Shown one piece after another: positions 46,476 through 55,604 of a stretch of 64,000 nucleotides of DNA. The stretch covers positions 248,001-312,000 of the forward strand of contig NZ_LFMW01000007.1 in NCBI RefSeq assembly GCF_001050345.1, written 5' to 3'. The notes under the pieces were generated by a model. It searched no databases. It was given only the letters and a program-made list of their open reading frames with translations, and was not told the origin of the DNA. Origin of the DNA: Pseudomonas fildesensis. Its GTDB lineage: Bacteria > Pseudomonadota > Gammaproteobacteria > Pseudomonadales > Pseudomonadaceae. Made by a program: the position numbers and the translations under genes. Positions within the stretch are counted from its first letter, which is position 1. Each line of letters opens with the position of its first letter.

Positions 46476-47912
46476 ATGCACTTGATCTGGCTGCGCACCG
46501 ACCTGCGCCTACACGACAACACCGCACTGGCCGCCGCGAGCCAGCGAGGCCCGGTTGCCGCCGTGTACCTCATCACCCCGCAGCAATGGCTGGCTCACGA
46601 TGATGCGCCGTGCAAAGTCGATTTCTGGCTGCGCAACTTGCAGCACCTGAGCCAGGCGCTGGGTGAACTGAATATCCCGTTGCTGATCCGCACCGCCGCG
46701 ACTTGGGATAAGGCGCCCGCCGTGCTCAGCGAACTGTGCCGGGAGCTGTCGGTGGCGTCGGTGCACGTCAATGAGGAATACGGCATCCATGAAAGCCGTC
46801 GCGATAACGCCGTGGCCCAGGCCCTGGAAGCTGACGGCGTGAGGTTCCACAGCTACCTGGACCAACTGTTTTTCCAACCCGGCAGCGTGCTGACCAAGAC
46901 CGGCACTTACTTCCAAGTGTTCAGCCAGTTCCGCAAAGTTTGCTACAGCCGCCTGCACAGCGCCCTGCCGCGCCTTGTGGCAACGCCAAAGGCCCAGCAG
47001 AAACTGGACCTCAAAAGCGATCAGATCCCCGAACAGGTCGAAGGATTCAAGCGACCCAGCGACACCTTGCGCGCCCTCTGGCCCGCCGGCGAAGACGAAG
47101 CCCGTCGCCGCCTGGACGCTTTTGCCGACCAGCAAATCAGCTACTACAAGGACGAGCGCGACTTCCCTGCCAAGCCCGGCACCAGCCAGCTTTCCGCCTA
47201 CCTCGCAGCCGGTGTGGTTTCGCCGCGCCAGTGCCTGCACGCCGCATTGCACACCAACCAGGGCGAGTTCGAAAGCGGTGACATCGGCACGATCACCTGG
47301 ATCAACGAACTGCTGTGGCGCGAGTTCTACAAGCACATCCTGGTGGGCTACCCACGGGTGTCCCGCCACCGTGCGTTTCGCCCCGAAACCGAAGCAGTGG
47401 CCTGGCGCCACGCGCCCAAGGACCTCGCGGCGTGGCAAGAAGCCCGCACCGGCCTGCCGATCATTGACGCGGCCATGCGCCAACTGCTGGAAACGGGCTG
47501 GATGCACAACCGCCTGCGCATGGTGGTGGCGATGTTCCTGACCAAAAACCTGCTGATCGACTGGCGCGAAGGCGAGCGCTTCTTTATGCGCCACCTGATC
47601 GACGGCGACCTGGCGGCCAACAACGGTGGCTGGCAGTGGAGTTCGTCCACGGGCACCGATTCGGCGCCGTATTTCCGGATTTTCAGCCCCTTGAGCCAGT
47701 CGGAAAAATTCGACGGCGAAGGCGTGTTTATCAAGCATTGGCTGCCCGAACTGGCCGCGCTGAATAAAAAGGAAGTGCACAACCCCGAGGCGGTCGGCGG
47801 ATTGTTCGGGGTGGCCGACTACCCGCGCTCGATTGTCGACCTGAAAAAATCTCGCGAACGCGCCCTGGCGGCTTTCCGCAGCCTGCCATCGCGTCAGGCC
47901 ATGGGGGCTTAA
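46476..47912 (+). CDS. phrB: Deoxyribodipyrimidine photolyase (class I CPD)
   Basis: A 478-residue light-driven DNA repair enzyme that splits cyclobutane pyrimidine dimers. The N-terminal antenna domain starts HLIWLRTDLRLHDNTALA. The C-terminal FAD domain has WINELLWREFYKHIL, TGLPIIDAAMRQLLETGWMH and NNGGWQWSSSTGTDSAPYFR with the electron-transfer tryptophan and FAD-contact Asn. Length equals the E. coli enzyme. The start immediately follows the regulator stop. Expression under the TGTACA operators would make it light-induced. Confidence 0.96.
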   Translation: MHLIWLRTDLRLHDNTALAAASQRGPVAAVYLITPQQWLAHDDAPCKVDFWLRNLQHLSQALGELNIPLLIRTAATWDKAPAVLSELCRELSVASVHVNEEYGIHESRRDNAVAQALEADGVRFHSYLDQLFFQPGSVLTKTGTYFQVFSQFRKVCYSRLHSALPRLVATPKAQQKLDLKSDQIPEQVEGFKRPSDTLRALWPAGEDEARRRLDAFADQQISYYKDERDFPAKPGTSQLSAYLAAGVVSPRQCLHAALHTNQGEFESGDIGTITWINELLWREFYKHILVGYPRVSRHRAFRPETEAVAWRHAPKDLAAWQEARTGLPIIDAAMRQLLETGWMHNRLRMVVAMFLTKNLLIDWREGERFFMRHLIDGDLAANNGGWQWSSSTGTDSAPYFRIFSPLSQSEKFDGEGVFIKHWLPELAALNKKEVHNPEAVGGLFGVADYPRSIVDLKKSRERALAAFRSLPSRQAMGA

Positions 47913-47913
47913 C

Positions 47914-48336
47914 ATGAGTGACTTCCTGCGCCGCTTCGCCCAGGCCTTTTCCACGCTGGACAAGCACAACCTGCACCTGCTCGACAGCCTGTACAGCAAA
48001 GACATCGCTTTCACCGACCCGCTGCACGAGGTGCATGGGCTGCCGGCGCTGCGCACCTACTTCGCCGAGCTGTACAGCAACGTCAGCCAACTGCGTTTCG
48101 ACTTTCACGGCTTCGACCAGGTGGCCGAAGGCGAAGGCTACCTGCGCTGGAAAATGAGCTTCTGCCACCCGCACCTGGCCAACGGCAAGTTGATCCGTGT
48201 GGAAGGCTGCTCGCACCTGATGTGGCGCGACAAGGTTTACCGCCATCGCGACTATTTCGATGCCGGCGCACTGCTTTACGAACACCTGCCAGTCCTCGGC
48301 CGGGTTGTCAGTTGGCTAAAAAGGAGAATGGGATGA
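47914..48336 (+). CDS. NTF2/SnoaL-like protein
   Basis: A 140-residue protein with the cone-shaped NTF2-like fold pattern: FAQAFSTLDKHNLHLLDSLY, then DIAFTDPLHEVHGLPALRTY, the FHGFDQVAEGEGYLRWKMSF strands and IRVEGCSHLMWRDKVYRHRD. No catalytic motif is fixed in this superfamily; it may bind or isomerise a small hydrophobic molecule. It starts two bases after phrB and its stop overlaps the next SDR start (ATGA). The same gene type accompanies CFA-like/DUF1365 genes in singlet-oxygen regulons. Confidence 0.82.
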   Translation: MSDFLRRFAQAFSTLDKHNLHLLDSLYSKDIAFTDPLHEVHGLPALRTYFAELYSNVSQLRFDFHGFDQVAEGEGYLRWKMSFCHPHLANGKLIRVEGCSHLMWRDKVYRHRDYFDAGALLYEHLPVLGRVVSWLKRRMG

Positions 48337-49115
48337 GCCTTACACCGCCTCGCCGATATTGGCTGACCGGCGCCAGCAGTGGCATCGGCGCTTCACTGGC
48401 TGTGGAGTTGCTCAACAGCGGCGCCCACGTGGCCTTGAGCTCACGCACCCAAGGCCCGCTGGAGGCACTCGCGCAACGCTTTCCGGGGCAAGTGCTGGTG
48501 GTGGCCGGCGACCTGACCAACAGCCAGACCGTGCGCGAGATCGGCGAGCATATCGGCGTGGTCTGGGGCGCCCTCGACACCGTGATTCTGAATGCCGGCA
48601 CCTGTGAATATGTCGACGCCAATCAATTTGACTCATCGATCATCGAGCACGTGGTGCGCACCAACCTGCTCGCCAGCAGTTACTGCATCGAAGCGGCGTT
48701 GCCGCTGTTGCGTGCCGGGCACACGCCGCACCTGGTGGGCGTGGCCAGCGCCGTGACCTACCTGCCGATGCCGCGCGCCGAAGCCTACGGCGCGTCCAAG
48801 GCCGGCTTGCGCTACCTGTTCGAAGCCCTGCGCATCAGCCTGTCGCCGGAAAATATCGACGTCACCGTGATCAGCCCTGGGTTTGTCGATACGCCGTTGA
48901 CCGAGCGCAACGATTTTCCGATGCCCCTGGCCTGGTCGGCCGACAAGGCCGCGCGGCATATCTTCGCCAAGCTGGACAAACGCCCGCTGGAGATCGCCTT
49001 CCCGGCGATGTTTATCGCCACCCTCTGGCCACTGTCGAAACTGCCGAACCGCGCGCAATTGATCATTGGCAAACGCATGCTGCGCAGCCCGCCGCCGAAG
49101 AAGGACGACCTGTGA
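48333..49115 (+). CDS. Short-chain dehydrogenase/reductase
   Basis: A 260-residue classical SDR: cofactor motif TGASSGIGASLAVELL near residue 12, NAG in VILNAGTCEY near 88, catalytic Ser in VGVASAV and YGASKAG (YxxxK) near 150, then VISPGFVDTPLT. NAD(H) or NADP(H) preference cannot be settled. The start ATG at 48333 has AAGGAG upstream and overlaps the NTF2-like stop. The GTG start of the next FAD gene overlaps its stop. Likely acts on a fatty-acid-derived carbonyl or alcohol of the cluster's lipid product; this is inference. Confidence 0.88.
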   Translation: MSLTPPRRYWLTGASSGIGASLAVELLNSGAHVALSSRTQGPLEALAQRFPGQVLVVAGDLTNSQTVREIGEHIGVVWGALDTVILNAGTCEYVDANQFDSSIIEHVVRTNLLASSYCIEAALPLLRAGHTPHLVGVASAVTYLPMPRAEAYGASKAGLRYLFEALRISLSPENIDVTVISPGFVDTPLTERNDFPMPLAWSADKAARHIFAKLDKRPLEIAFPAMFIATLWPLSKLPNRAQLIIGKRMLRSPPPKKDDL

Positions 49116-50359
49116 AGATCGCCATTATCGGCAGCGGCATTGCCGGGCTGACCAGTGCCTACCTGCTCAGCCGTCGCCACGACGTTACGCTGTTCGAGTC
49201 GGGCGACCGGATCGGCGGGCATACCCACACGGTCAACGTCACCGTCGAAGGCCAACGCTATGCGGTGGACACCGGCTTTATCGTGTTCAACGACTGGACT
49301 TACCCCAACTTCATCCGCCTGCTGGGGCAGATCGGTGTAACGTTCAAACCCACCGAGATGAGTTTTTCGGTGTGCGACCAGCACGCGGGGTTCGAATACA
49401 ACGGCAACAACCTCAACAGCCTGTTTGCCCAGCGGCGCAATATTCTGTCACCGGGTTTCTGGGGCATGTTGCGCGATATCTTGCGCTTCAACCGCCAGGC
49501 GCCGCTGGACCTGCAAGAGCAGCGCATCAGCGCCGACATGACCCTGGGCGACTACCTTACCGCCGGCGGTTACGGCCCGCGATTTATCCGGCATTACATC
49601 GTGCCGATGGGCGCGGCGATCTGGTCGATGTCCCTGGCGGACATGCTCGGGTTTCCTTTGCAGTTCTTTGTACGCTTCTTCAAGAACCACGGCTTGCTGT
49701 CGGTGAGCAACCGGCCGCAATGGTGCGTGATCGAAGGTGGCTCCAGCAGCTACATCGAGCCACTGACCCGCAGCTTCAAAGAGCACATTCGCCTGAATTG
49801 CCCTGTGCATCTGGTGGAGCGCGACGCCGAGGGCGTGATTATTCACAGCACCGCAGGCACCGAGGCTTTCGACAAAGTGGTATTCGCCTGCCACAGCGAC
49901 CAGGCGCTGGCGTTGCTCGGCGACCCAAGCCAAGCCGAGCAGGAGATTCTCGGCGCCCTGCCCTACGCCGACAACGACGTGGTGCTGCACACTGACACCC
50001 GCCTGCTGCCCGACCGCAAACTGGCCTGGGCCAGCTGGAATTACCGGCTGGCCGGCAACGCGCAAACCCAGGCCGCCGTCACCTATGACATGAACATCCT
50101 GCAAGGCATCGACAGCGCCACTACCTTTTGCGTCAGCCTCAACCAGACGTCGATGATTAACCCACTGAAGATTCTGGCGCGCTACACCTACGCCCACCCG
50201 CAATACAGCCTGGCCGCCGTGGCCGCGCAAGCGCGCTGGGAAGAATTGAACGGCACGCAACACACGCATTATTGCGGCGCCTACTGGGCCAACGGCTTTC
50301 ACGAAGACGGCGTGGTCAGCGCCCTGCGTGTGGCGCAAGCCTTTGGGGAAACCCTGTGA
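49112..50359 (+). CDS. FAD-dependent amine-oxidase-like flavoprotein of the CFA/DUF1365 cluster
   Basis: A 415-residue NAD(P)-binding/amino-oxidase family flavoprotein. IAIIGSGIAGLTSAYLLSRR and FESGDRIGGHTHT are the FAD motifs; DTGFIVFNDWTYPNF and GVTFKPTEMSFSV are marks of the subfamily that travels with CFA-like enzymes; YGPRFIRHYIVPMGAAIWSM lies in the middle. The start is GTG at 49112, overlapping the SDR stop, and the next gene overlaps likewise (GTGA). In Rhodobacter and other bacteria a related flavoprotein is coregulated with a CFA-like methyltransferase; there furan fatty acids are made. Reaction here not proven. Confidence 0.87.
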   Translation: MKIAIIGSGIAGLTSAYLLSRRHDVTLFESGDRIGGHTHTVNVTVEGQRYAVDTGFIVFNDWTYPNFIRLLGQIGVTFKPTEMSFSVCDQHAGFEYNGNNLNSLFAQRRNILSPGFWGMLRDILRFNRQAPLDLQEQRISADMTLGDYLTAGGYGPRFIRHYIVPMGAAIWSMSLADMLGFPLQFFVRFFKNHGLLSVSNRPQWCVIEGGSSSYIEPLTRSFKEHIRLNCPVHLVERDAEGVIIHSTAGTEAFDKVVFACHSDQALALLGDPSQAEQEILGALPYADNDVVLHTDTRLLPDRKLAWASWNYRLAGNAQTQAAVTYDMNILQGIDSATTFCVSLNQTSMINPLKILARYTYAHPQYSLAAVAAQARWEELNGTQHTHYCGAYWANGFHEDGVVSALRVAQAFGETL

Positions 50360-51165
50360 ACAGCGCCCTGTACAGCGGCTGGATCGCACATCGCCGGTTC
50401 GCGCCCAAGGCCCATGCCTTTCGCTACCGCATCGGCCTGCTGTACCTGGACCTCAGCGAACAGGACGAAGTGCTCGGCCTATCGCCCCTGGCCGGCACAA
50501 GTCGCCTGGCCCCCTTCGGCTTTCGCCAGCAGGACTACCTGCGTGAATTCACGCGCCACGGCATGAGCTTGACCGATGCCGTGCGCCAGGAAGTCGGCAA
50601 GGCCCTGGGGCATACACCCCAAGGCGGTATCTGCCTACTGACCCAGGCCCGCAGTTGGGGCCTGGCTTTTAATCCGGTGAGTTTCTTCTACTGCTTCGAG
50701 GATGACGGACAACTGGCCGCGATCCTGTGTGAAGTGACGAACACCCCATGGCGCGAACGCTATCACTACGTGCTGCCGGCCCAGGCCCTCGGCGCGGATG
50801 AGCATCAGCACTTTGCCGTGGCCAAGGCCTTCCATGTGTCGCCTTTTTTACCGCGCGACCTGGAATACCGCATGAGCTTCAGCCCGCCCGCCGCCAGGCT
50901 CGGCGTGCACATGGCCGATTGGCAAGGCGAGCACAAAGTCTTCGACGCCACGTTGAGCCTGCAGAAAGAGCCGCTGAATCGCGCCAGCCTGCACCGCTAC
51001 CTGTGGCGTTTCCCCTGGATGACCGCCAAGACCTGCCTGGCAATCTACTGGCAGGCCATGCGCCTGTTGCTCAAACGCACACCGATTTTTTCCCATCAGG
51101 CCGCCGATGGCGCCTCTCGCACCGCAGTCGGGTATACCAAGGATCGCCGCCATGAAATCCCCTAG
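50356..51165 (+). CDS. DUF1365 family protein
   Basis: A 269-residue protein with family pattern SALYSGWIAHRRFAPKAHAF at the N-terminus, LGFRPVSF-type segment GLAFNPVSFFYCFEDDG, EVTNTPWRERYHYVLP, and AKAFHVSPFLPRDLEYRMSF. No membrane span is evident. DUF1365 genes nearly always lie next to the flavoprotein and CFA-like gene, as here, and the function is unknown. GTG start overlapping the previous stop; the CFA-like gene starts 14 bases before its end. Tight coupling suggests a shared pathway on membrane fatty acids. Confidence 0.9.
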   Translation: MNSALYSGWIAHRRFAPKAHAFRYRIGLLYLDLSEQDEVLGLSPLAGTSRLAPFGFRQQDYLREFTRHGMSLTDAVRQEVGKALGHTPQGGICLLTQARSWGLAFNPVSFFYCFEDDGQLAAILCEVTNTPWRERYHYVLPAQALGADEHQHFAVAKAFHVSPFLPRDLEYRMSFSPPAARLGVHMADWQGEHKVFDATLSLQKEPLNRASLHRYLWRFPWMTAKTCLAIYWQAMRLLLKRTPIFSHQAADGASRTAVGYTKDRRHEIP

Positions 51166-52423
51166 TTTATCGGTCAAGGCCAACCGCCTGAACGTCAACG
51201 GTGTGACCAGTGCGCTGCTGCGCAAGGGTGTGCTGCGCCAACTCAGCCAACTGCGCCATGGCCAGTTGGTAGTGATCGAAGACGGTGAACGTCAAGTCTT
51301 CGGTGCTCGGGAAGCGCACCTGCTCGGGGAAATCCAGATCCTCGATTCGGCTGTGTGGGGGCTGGTGGCGGCCAACGGTTCGATTGGTGCCGGCGAGGCG
51401 TTTATCCATGGCTACTGGAGCAGCCCGGACCTGACCGCGGTGGTACGCGTGATGGTCAGCAACCTGGATGTACTCGATGCAATGGAGGGCGGCCTGGCGC
51501 GGTTGGCGCGCCCGTTCACCCAGGGCCTGCACTGGCTCAACCGCAATACGCGCAAGGGCTCACAGAAAAACATAGCGGCGCACTATGATCTGGGCAACGA
51601 CCTGTTCGAAGAATTCCTCGACCCGACCATGATGTATTCGGCGGCGCAATTCCTGTCGCCCGACGACACCCTGGAACAAGCACAACTGAACAAGCTGGAG
51701 CGCATCTGCCAGAAACTCGCGCTCAAGCCCGCCGACCACCTGCTGGAAATCGGCACCGGCTGGGGCAGCATGGCGCTGTATGCGGCGCAGCACTACGGTT
51801 GCAAGGTCACCACCACCACCTTGTCCAAAGAGCAGTTTGCCTACACCGAAAAACGCATCGAGGCCCTGGGCCTGCAGAACCAGGTGACGCTGTTGTTGCA
51901 GGACTACCGCGACCTCACCGGCCAGTACGACAAGCTGGTCTCCATCGAAATGATCGAAGCGGTGGGCCATCGCTTCCTGCCGACCTACTTCAAGCAATGC
52001 GCGCACCTGCTTAAGAGCGATGGCCTGATGTTGCTGCAAGCCATCACCATTCGTGAGCAACGCTATGAGCAGGCGAAGAACAGCGTTGATTTCATCCAGC
52101 GCTATATCTTCCCCGGCGGCGCCCTGCCCTGTGTGCAAAACATGCTGCAGATCGTCAGCCGCGACACCGACATGAACCTGCTGCACATGGAAGATTTCGG
52201 CCTGCATTACGCAAAAACCCTGCGCCTGTGGCATGAGAACTTTCGCCGCGCTCACGGCCGCCTGACGGAATTGGGCTACGACGAATACTTCCTGCGTTTG
52301 TGGGAGTTCTACCTGTGTTACTGCGAAGGTGGCTTTATGGAGCGCACGATTGGCACCGCACAATTGCTGCTGGCCAAGCCGTCCGCCATCAACCCACCGC
52401 TGCTCGGGCGTTTCAGTGCTTAA
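51152..52423 (+). CDS. Cyclopropane-fatty-acyl-phospholipid synthase family methyltransferase
   Basis: A 423-residue SAM-dependent enzyme of the CFA synthase family acting on unsaturated phospholipid chains. HYDLGNDLFEEFLDPTMMYS opens the catalytic domain, LEIGTGWGSMALYAA is the SAM motif, SIEMIEAVG the substrate-site Glu region, and FIQRYIFPGGALP the final conserved block. Relative to E. coli Cfa, as remembered, the FEHVG segment reads IEAVG and the HTI segment that holds bicarbonate reads QAI, so the chemistry may be methylation without cyclopropane closure. ATG at 51152, overlapping DUF1365. No second CFA gene is in the window. Confidence 0.88.
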   Translation: MKSPSLSVKANRLNVNGVTSALLRKGVLRQLSQLRHGQLVVIEDGERQVFGAREAHLLGEIQILDSAVWGLVAANGSIGAGEAFIHGYWSSPDLTAVVRVMVSNLDVLDAMEGGLARLARPFTQGLHWLNRNTRKGSQKNIAAHYDLGNDLFEEFLDPTMMYSAAQFLSPDDTLEQAQLNKLERICQKLALKPADHLLEIGTGWGSMALYAAQHYGCKVTTTTLSKEQFAYTEKRIEALGLQNQVTLLLQDYRDLTGQYDKLVSIEMIEAVGHRFLPTYFKQCAHLLKSDGLMLLQAITIREQRYEQAKNSVDFIQRYIFPGGALPCVQNMLQIVSRDTDMNLLHMEDFGLHYAKTLRLWHENFRRAHGRLTELGYDEYFLRLWEFYLCYCEGGFMERTIGTAQLLLAKPSAINPPLLGRFSA

Positions 52424-52907
52424 AACACTGGCCAATGCCGTGCTGTTCCAGTGCGGCTGGTTTGCGTGTGTGCTGGGCGGCGACAGCGCGTGGCTGCTTT
52501 TAGGGATCGCCGTGCTGGCGGTGCATCTGCTGTGGATAAGTTCATGGTCAGGGGAGGGGCAGATGATGCTCGCCGTGACCTTGTTGGGTACGGTGACCGA
52601 CACCACGCTGCGCGCCTTCGGTGTGTTTCATTTCAGCATGCCCGGGCCGCTGATCCCCTTTTGGCTGATCCTGCTGTGGGCGTTGCTGGCCACCACCTTG
52701 CGCCATTGCCTGGCCTGGAGCGCCCAACCCTGGTGGCAAGCCAGCCTGCTTGGCGCGGCAGGCGGGCCACTGTCGTATTACGCGGGCAGCCAATTGGCGG
52801 GCGTCAGCTTTGGCTATGGCACCGCGCCGACGATGATCGGATTGGCGTTGCTCTGGGCGATGTTGTTCCCAGTGTTGCACTGGATCGCCGGGCAGCTTGG
52901 GGATTGA
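52416..52907 (+). CDS. DUF2878 family membrane protein
   Basis: A 163-residue polytopic membrane protein with about five spans (LLLGIAVLAVHLLWISSW, IPFWLILLWALLATTL, MIGLALLWAMLFPVLHWI). It fits DUF2878, typical of CFA/DUF1365 clusters. The GTG at 52416 overlaps the CFA-like stop by eight bases; this is the frame's only start that keeps the first span intact. It is the last overlapping gene of the operon. Function unknown; it may place the lipid-modifying enzymes at the membrane. Confidence 0.82.
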   Translation: MLKTLANAVLFQCGWFACVLGGDSAWLLLGIAVLAVHLLWISSWSGEGQMMLAVTLLGTVTDTTLRAFGVFHFSMPGPLIPFWLILLWALLATTLRHCLAWSAQPWWQASLLGAAGGPLSYYAGSQLAGVSFGYGTAPTMIGLALLWAMLFPVLHWIAGQLGD

Positions 52908-52961
52908 CGTCCGTCAGAGCATTCACACGCGCGGAGCCCGCTTGCCTTACACTGCGCGCCT

Positions 52962-53267
52962 ATGACCAACATCCCCCACACTCAAATCGTCGAACCCACC
53001 GTCACCTGTTCAACGTGCGCGGCCTGCTGCTGCCAGTTGGAAGTCATGCTGATTACCGACACAGGGGTGCCGGAGCGCTATATCGATACCGATGATTGGG
53101 GCGGCGAGGTGATGCTGCGCCTGGACGACGGCTGGTGTGCGGCGCTGGATCGGGACACGATGATGTGCACGATTTATGAGCGGCGACCGCTGATTTGTCG
53201 GGAGTTCGAGATGGGAGCGCCGGAGTGTCTGACCGAGCGCGAGGGCATTGCGACGGCGTACCGCTGA
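52962..53267 (+). CDS. YkgJ family cysteine-cluster protein
   Basis: A 101-residue soluble protein with the family cluster CSTCAACCC at residues 16-24, later CAALDRDTMMCTIYERRP and ICREFEMG. The pattern CxxCxxCC...C...C...RP..CR is that of the YkgJ/Fe-S or zinc cluster family of unknown function. It starts 54 bases after DUF2878, so it could be the operon tail or stand alone; an ATG-near promoter is not evident. A REPIN follows. Confidence 0.87.
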   Translation: MTNIPHTQIVEPTVTCSTCAACCCQLEVMLITDTGVPERYIDTDDWGGEVMLRLDDGWCAALDRDTMMCTIYERRPLICREFEMGAPECLTEREGIATAYR

Positions 53268-53289
53268 TCTCGACAGCCGTGAAGATGCC

Positions 53290-53425
53290 GATCGTTCCCA
53301 CGCTCTGCGTGGGAATGCCGCCTGGGGCGATCCGCGTTCCGATGTTGGCGCACGGCTCAAGGCCTGCGCCAGGGTGACGCGGAGCGTCACGGGATGCATT
53401 CCCACGCAGGAGCGTGGGAACGATC
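53290..53425. repeat. REPIN of the GATCGTTCCCACGC family, copy 2
   Basis: Arms GATCGTTCCCACGCTCTGCG and CGCAGGAGCGTGGGAACGATC (the right arm has one extra base), with the inner palindrome GTGACGCGGAGCGTCAC shared with 33576-33689. It lies between convergent ykgJ-like and pagL genes. Confidence 0.88.
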
Positions 53426-53440
53426 AAGCGTTCTGGAGGA

Positions 53441-53959
53441 TTACAAAGGCATGGTGTAGTGCAACGAATAGCTTTCTACACCATCGTTATTGCTGCTGAT
53501 CCCGGCGTTGGAGTAGTGCGTGGCGCGAATGCCCACTTCGTGCCCGCCGGTAAAGCGCAAACCGAAGCCCAGTCGGTCTTCGAACTGGAAGGCCTGGCCG
53601 ATATTGTTGTCTTCCAGTCGCGTACGGGAGAACACCGCCACCCCGACCCCGGCCTCGATGTAAGGCTTCACCGACTCCCCGGCGAATTCATACACAAACA
53701 CCGGCGAGAACGACAGGCTGCTCGCGCCTGCACGGTCATCACCTTCCCAATAGGTATAAGCGCCGCTCCAGTAGCCGGTCAGCCGACCAACATCACTTTG
53801 CATCCAGCTCTTGTCCCAGTTCGACGTCAGCCCCAGACGGTAGGTCAGCGTCGAATCACTGGTCGCCCCCAGGCCAAACTCAAGGCCAGCGGCCTGCGCC
53901 GAAAAAGAGTGTCCCACCACAGCGGCCGCAATCGCAGCCAAACAGAACAAACGCTTCAT
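53441..53959 (-). CDS. pagL: Lipid A 3-O-deacylase PagL
   Basis: A 172-residue outer-membrane eight-strand barrel hydrolase that removes the 3-O acyl chain of lipid A. Signal peptide KRLFCLAAIAAAVVGHSFSAQA, then the mature AGLEFGLGAT. The active site is at the C-terminus: ATHYSNAG (His and Ser) and GVESYSL (Glu), the same as in the P. aeruginosa enzyme as remembered, and a terminal aromatic-poor YTMPL strand. ATG at 53959 chosen for the signal peptide. It lies 102 bases downstream of murI on the same strand. In PAO1, as remembered, pagL follows phr directly. Confidence 0.92.
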   Translation of the reverse strand: MKRLFCLAAIAAAVVGHSFSAQAAGLEFGLGATSDSTLTYRLGLTSNWDKSWMQSDVGRLTGYWSGAYTYWEGDDRAGASSLSFSPVFVYEFAGESVKPYIEAGVGVAVFSRTRLEDNNIGQAFQFEDRLGFGLRFTGGHEVGIRATHYSNAGISSNNDGVESYSLHYTMPL

Positions 53960-54061
53960 AAGAAACAGTCCTTTGAAACCGAAGTTGTATGATTTTGTAC
54001 AGGCCATCTCGCTATAGAAGCTGACGCACAGTCAGAAGTTCAGCGACATTTCACGAAATTT

Positions 54062-54856
54062 TCACGACCCGAAGCTTCGCACAACTCCAGAATGTTTCCA
54101 TAGTGTCGGTAGGATATTTCTTAGGTGATACACATCGCCGCTGGTCCAGAACTGTGCAGGCTCAGGATCGCCGAGGGCCAGCAGCTCACGTTCGCCCAGC
54201 AAGCGTTTTAGCTGGCGGGCTACGGCAGCACCGGTGTCGATGAGGATGATGCTGGGGGGAAGCATCTGCGCCAGGAGCGGCTTGAGGAAGGGATAGTGGG
54301 TGCAGCCGAGGATGATGGTGTCACAGCCGGCGCTGAGCAATGGCTCGATGTAGCCCTGCAACAACTGGCGCAGCGCCGGGCTGTCCAGGTCACCGGTTTC
54401 AATCAGCTCCACCAGCCCTGGGCACGGCTGGGTAATCACCCGCACATCGGTGGCGAAACGGTCGAGCAAGGCGGCGAACTTGGCGCTTTGCAGAGTGCCA
54501 GTGGTGGCGAGTACGCCGACCACACCGCTGCGGGTCGCGGCAGCGGCAGGTTTGACGGCGGGCTCCATGCCCACCAGCGGCCAGTCGGGGTAGTCCTGGC
54601 GCAAATCGGCAACGGCGGCGACAGTCGCGGTGTTGCAGGCAATCACAAAGGCCTTGGCGCCCTGCGCGCGGAAAAACTCGGCGACCAGGCGCGAACGTTC
54701 GCGAATAAACGCCGGCGTTTTCTCGCCGTAGGGGATGTGCCCGCAATCGGCCACGTACAGCAGCGACTCATGGGGCAGCAGTTGCTGGATTTCATCCAGC
54801 ACCGACAAACCGCCGACGCCGGAATCGAACACACCGATCGGTGCGTCCTTAACCAT
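54062..54856 (-). CDS. murI: Glutamate racemase
   Basis: A 264-residue cofactor-free racemase that supplies D-glutamate for peptidoglycan. The two catalytic cysteines lie in [11 protein letters not shown] (about 73) and [10 protein letters not shown] (about 183), with [14 protein letters not shown] at the N-terminus. ATG at 54856 overlaps the moeB stop by eight bases; the longer in-frame start at 54889 is inside moeB and unlikely. It ends the hemA-prfA-prmC-moeB-murI run. Confidence 0.96.
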   Translation of the reverse strand: MVKDAPIGVFDSGVGGLSVLDEIQQLLPHESLLYVADCGHIPYGEKTPAFIRERSRLVAEFFRAQGAKAFVIACNTATVAAVADLRQDYPDWPLVGMEPAVKPAAAATRSGVVGVLATTGTLQSAKFAALLDRFATDVRVITQPCPGLVELIETGDLDSPALRQLLQGYIEPLLSAGCDTIILGCTHYPFLKPLLAQMLPPSIILIDTGAAVARQLKRLLGERELLALGDPEPAQFWTSGDVYHLRNILPTLWKHSGVVRSFGS

Positions 54857-55604
54857 GTTGCGTCCCGCATACACTGCAACCGGGGTCACGCTTGACGCGC
54901 AATTCGCGAAAGCGCGTGGTCAGGGCATCGATCAGCAACAGGCGGCCCACCAGCGGCTCACCGAAACCGGCCAGCAGTTTCAAGGCTTCCAGCGCCTGCA
55001 GGCTGCCGACCAGGCCAACCAGCGGGCCGACCACGCCGGCTTCGCTGCAAGTCAGTTCGGTGTCGCTGCCGTGCCCGTATAAACAGTGGTAACACGGGCT
55101 TTCAGCGCGGCGCGGATCGAATACCGACAATTGCCCTTCCAGGCGAATCGCAGCACCACTGACTAAAGGCTTGCCGGCGACCACACACGCGGCGTTGACC
55201 GCTTCACGGGTGGAGAAGTTGTCACTGCAATCGAGCACCACGTCGACGCCGGCCACGGCGGCCGCCAGGGAATCATCGTCCAGCGCGGTGCGATGGGCAA
55301 CCAGCTGGACTTCAGGGTTGATAGCCGTGAGACGGCGCATGGCCGAATCGACCTTGCTCAGGCCGACGCTGTCGGTGTCATGAATGATCTGGCGCTGCAG
55401 GTTGGTCAGGTCGACGGTGTCGAAGTCGGCCAAATGCAGTTCGCCGACACCCGCTGCGGCCAGGTAAAGCGCCACCGGGGCACCCAGGCCGCCCAGACCG
55501 ACGATCAGCGCGCGGCTGCTTTTCAGGCGCAATTGGCCTTCGATATCGACATGCTGCAACAGAATCTGTCGGCTATAGCGCAACAGCTCCTGATCGGTCA
55601 GCAC
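54849..55604 (-). CDS. moeB: Molybdopterin-synthase adenylyltransferase (ThiF/MoeB family)
   Basis: A 251-residue E1-like enzyme that adenylates the C-terminus of MoaD, or of ThiS/other sulfur carriers. [20 protein letters not shown] is the ATP Rossmann motif, [14 protein letters not shown] follows, the zinc ligands are CYHC and CSVC, and [11 protein letters not shown] has the conserved Cys. No rhodanese domain. Start overlaps the prmC stop by seven bases. Its partner MoaD is not in the window. Confidence 0.94.
   Translation of the reverse strand: MLTDQELLRYSRQILLQHVDIEGQLRLKSSRALIVGLGGLGAPVALYLAAAGVGELHLADFDTVDLTNLQRQIIHDTDSVGLSKVDSAMRRLTAINPEVQLVAHRTALDDDSLAAAVAGVDVVLDCSDNFSTREAVNAACVVAGKPLVSGAAIRLEGQLSVFDPRRAESPCYHCLYGHGSDTELTCSEAGVVGPLVGLVGSLQALEALKLLAGFGEPLVGRLLLIDALTTRFRELRVKRDPGCSVCGTQHG

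Noticed and set aside
47985-50375. Further TGTACA hexamers inside the lipid genes
   Set aside because: They arise from CTG TAC AGC codons (Leu-Tyr-Ser), occur singly and lack the N12 partner.
53986-54001. TGTATG and TGTACA upstream of pagL as a LitR-type operator
   Set aside because: The hexamers are 4 bases apart, not 12, and no second pair exists; probably chance.
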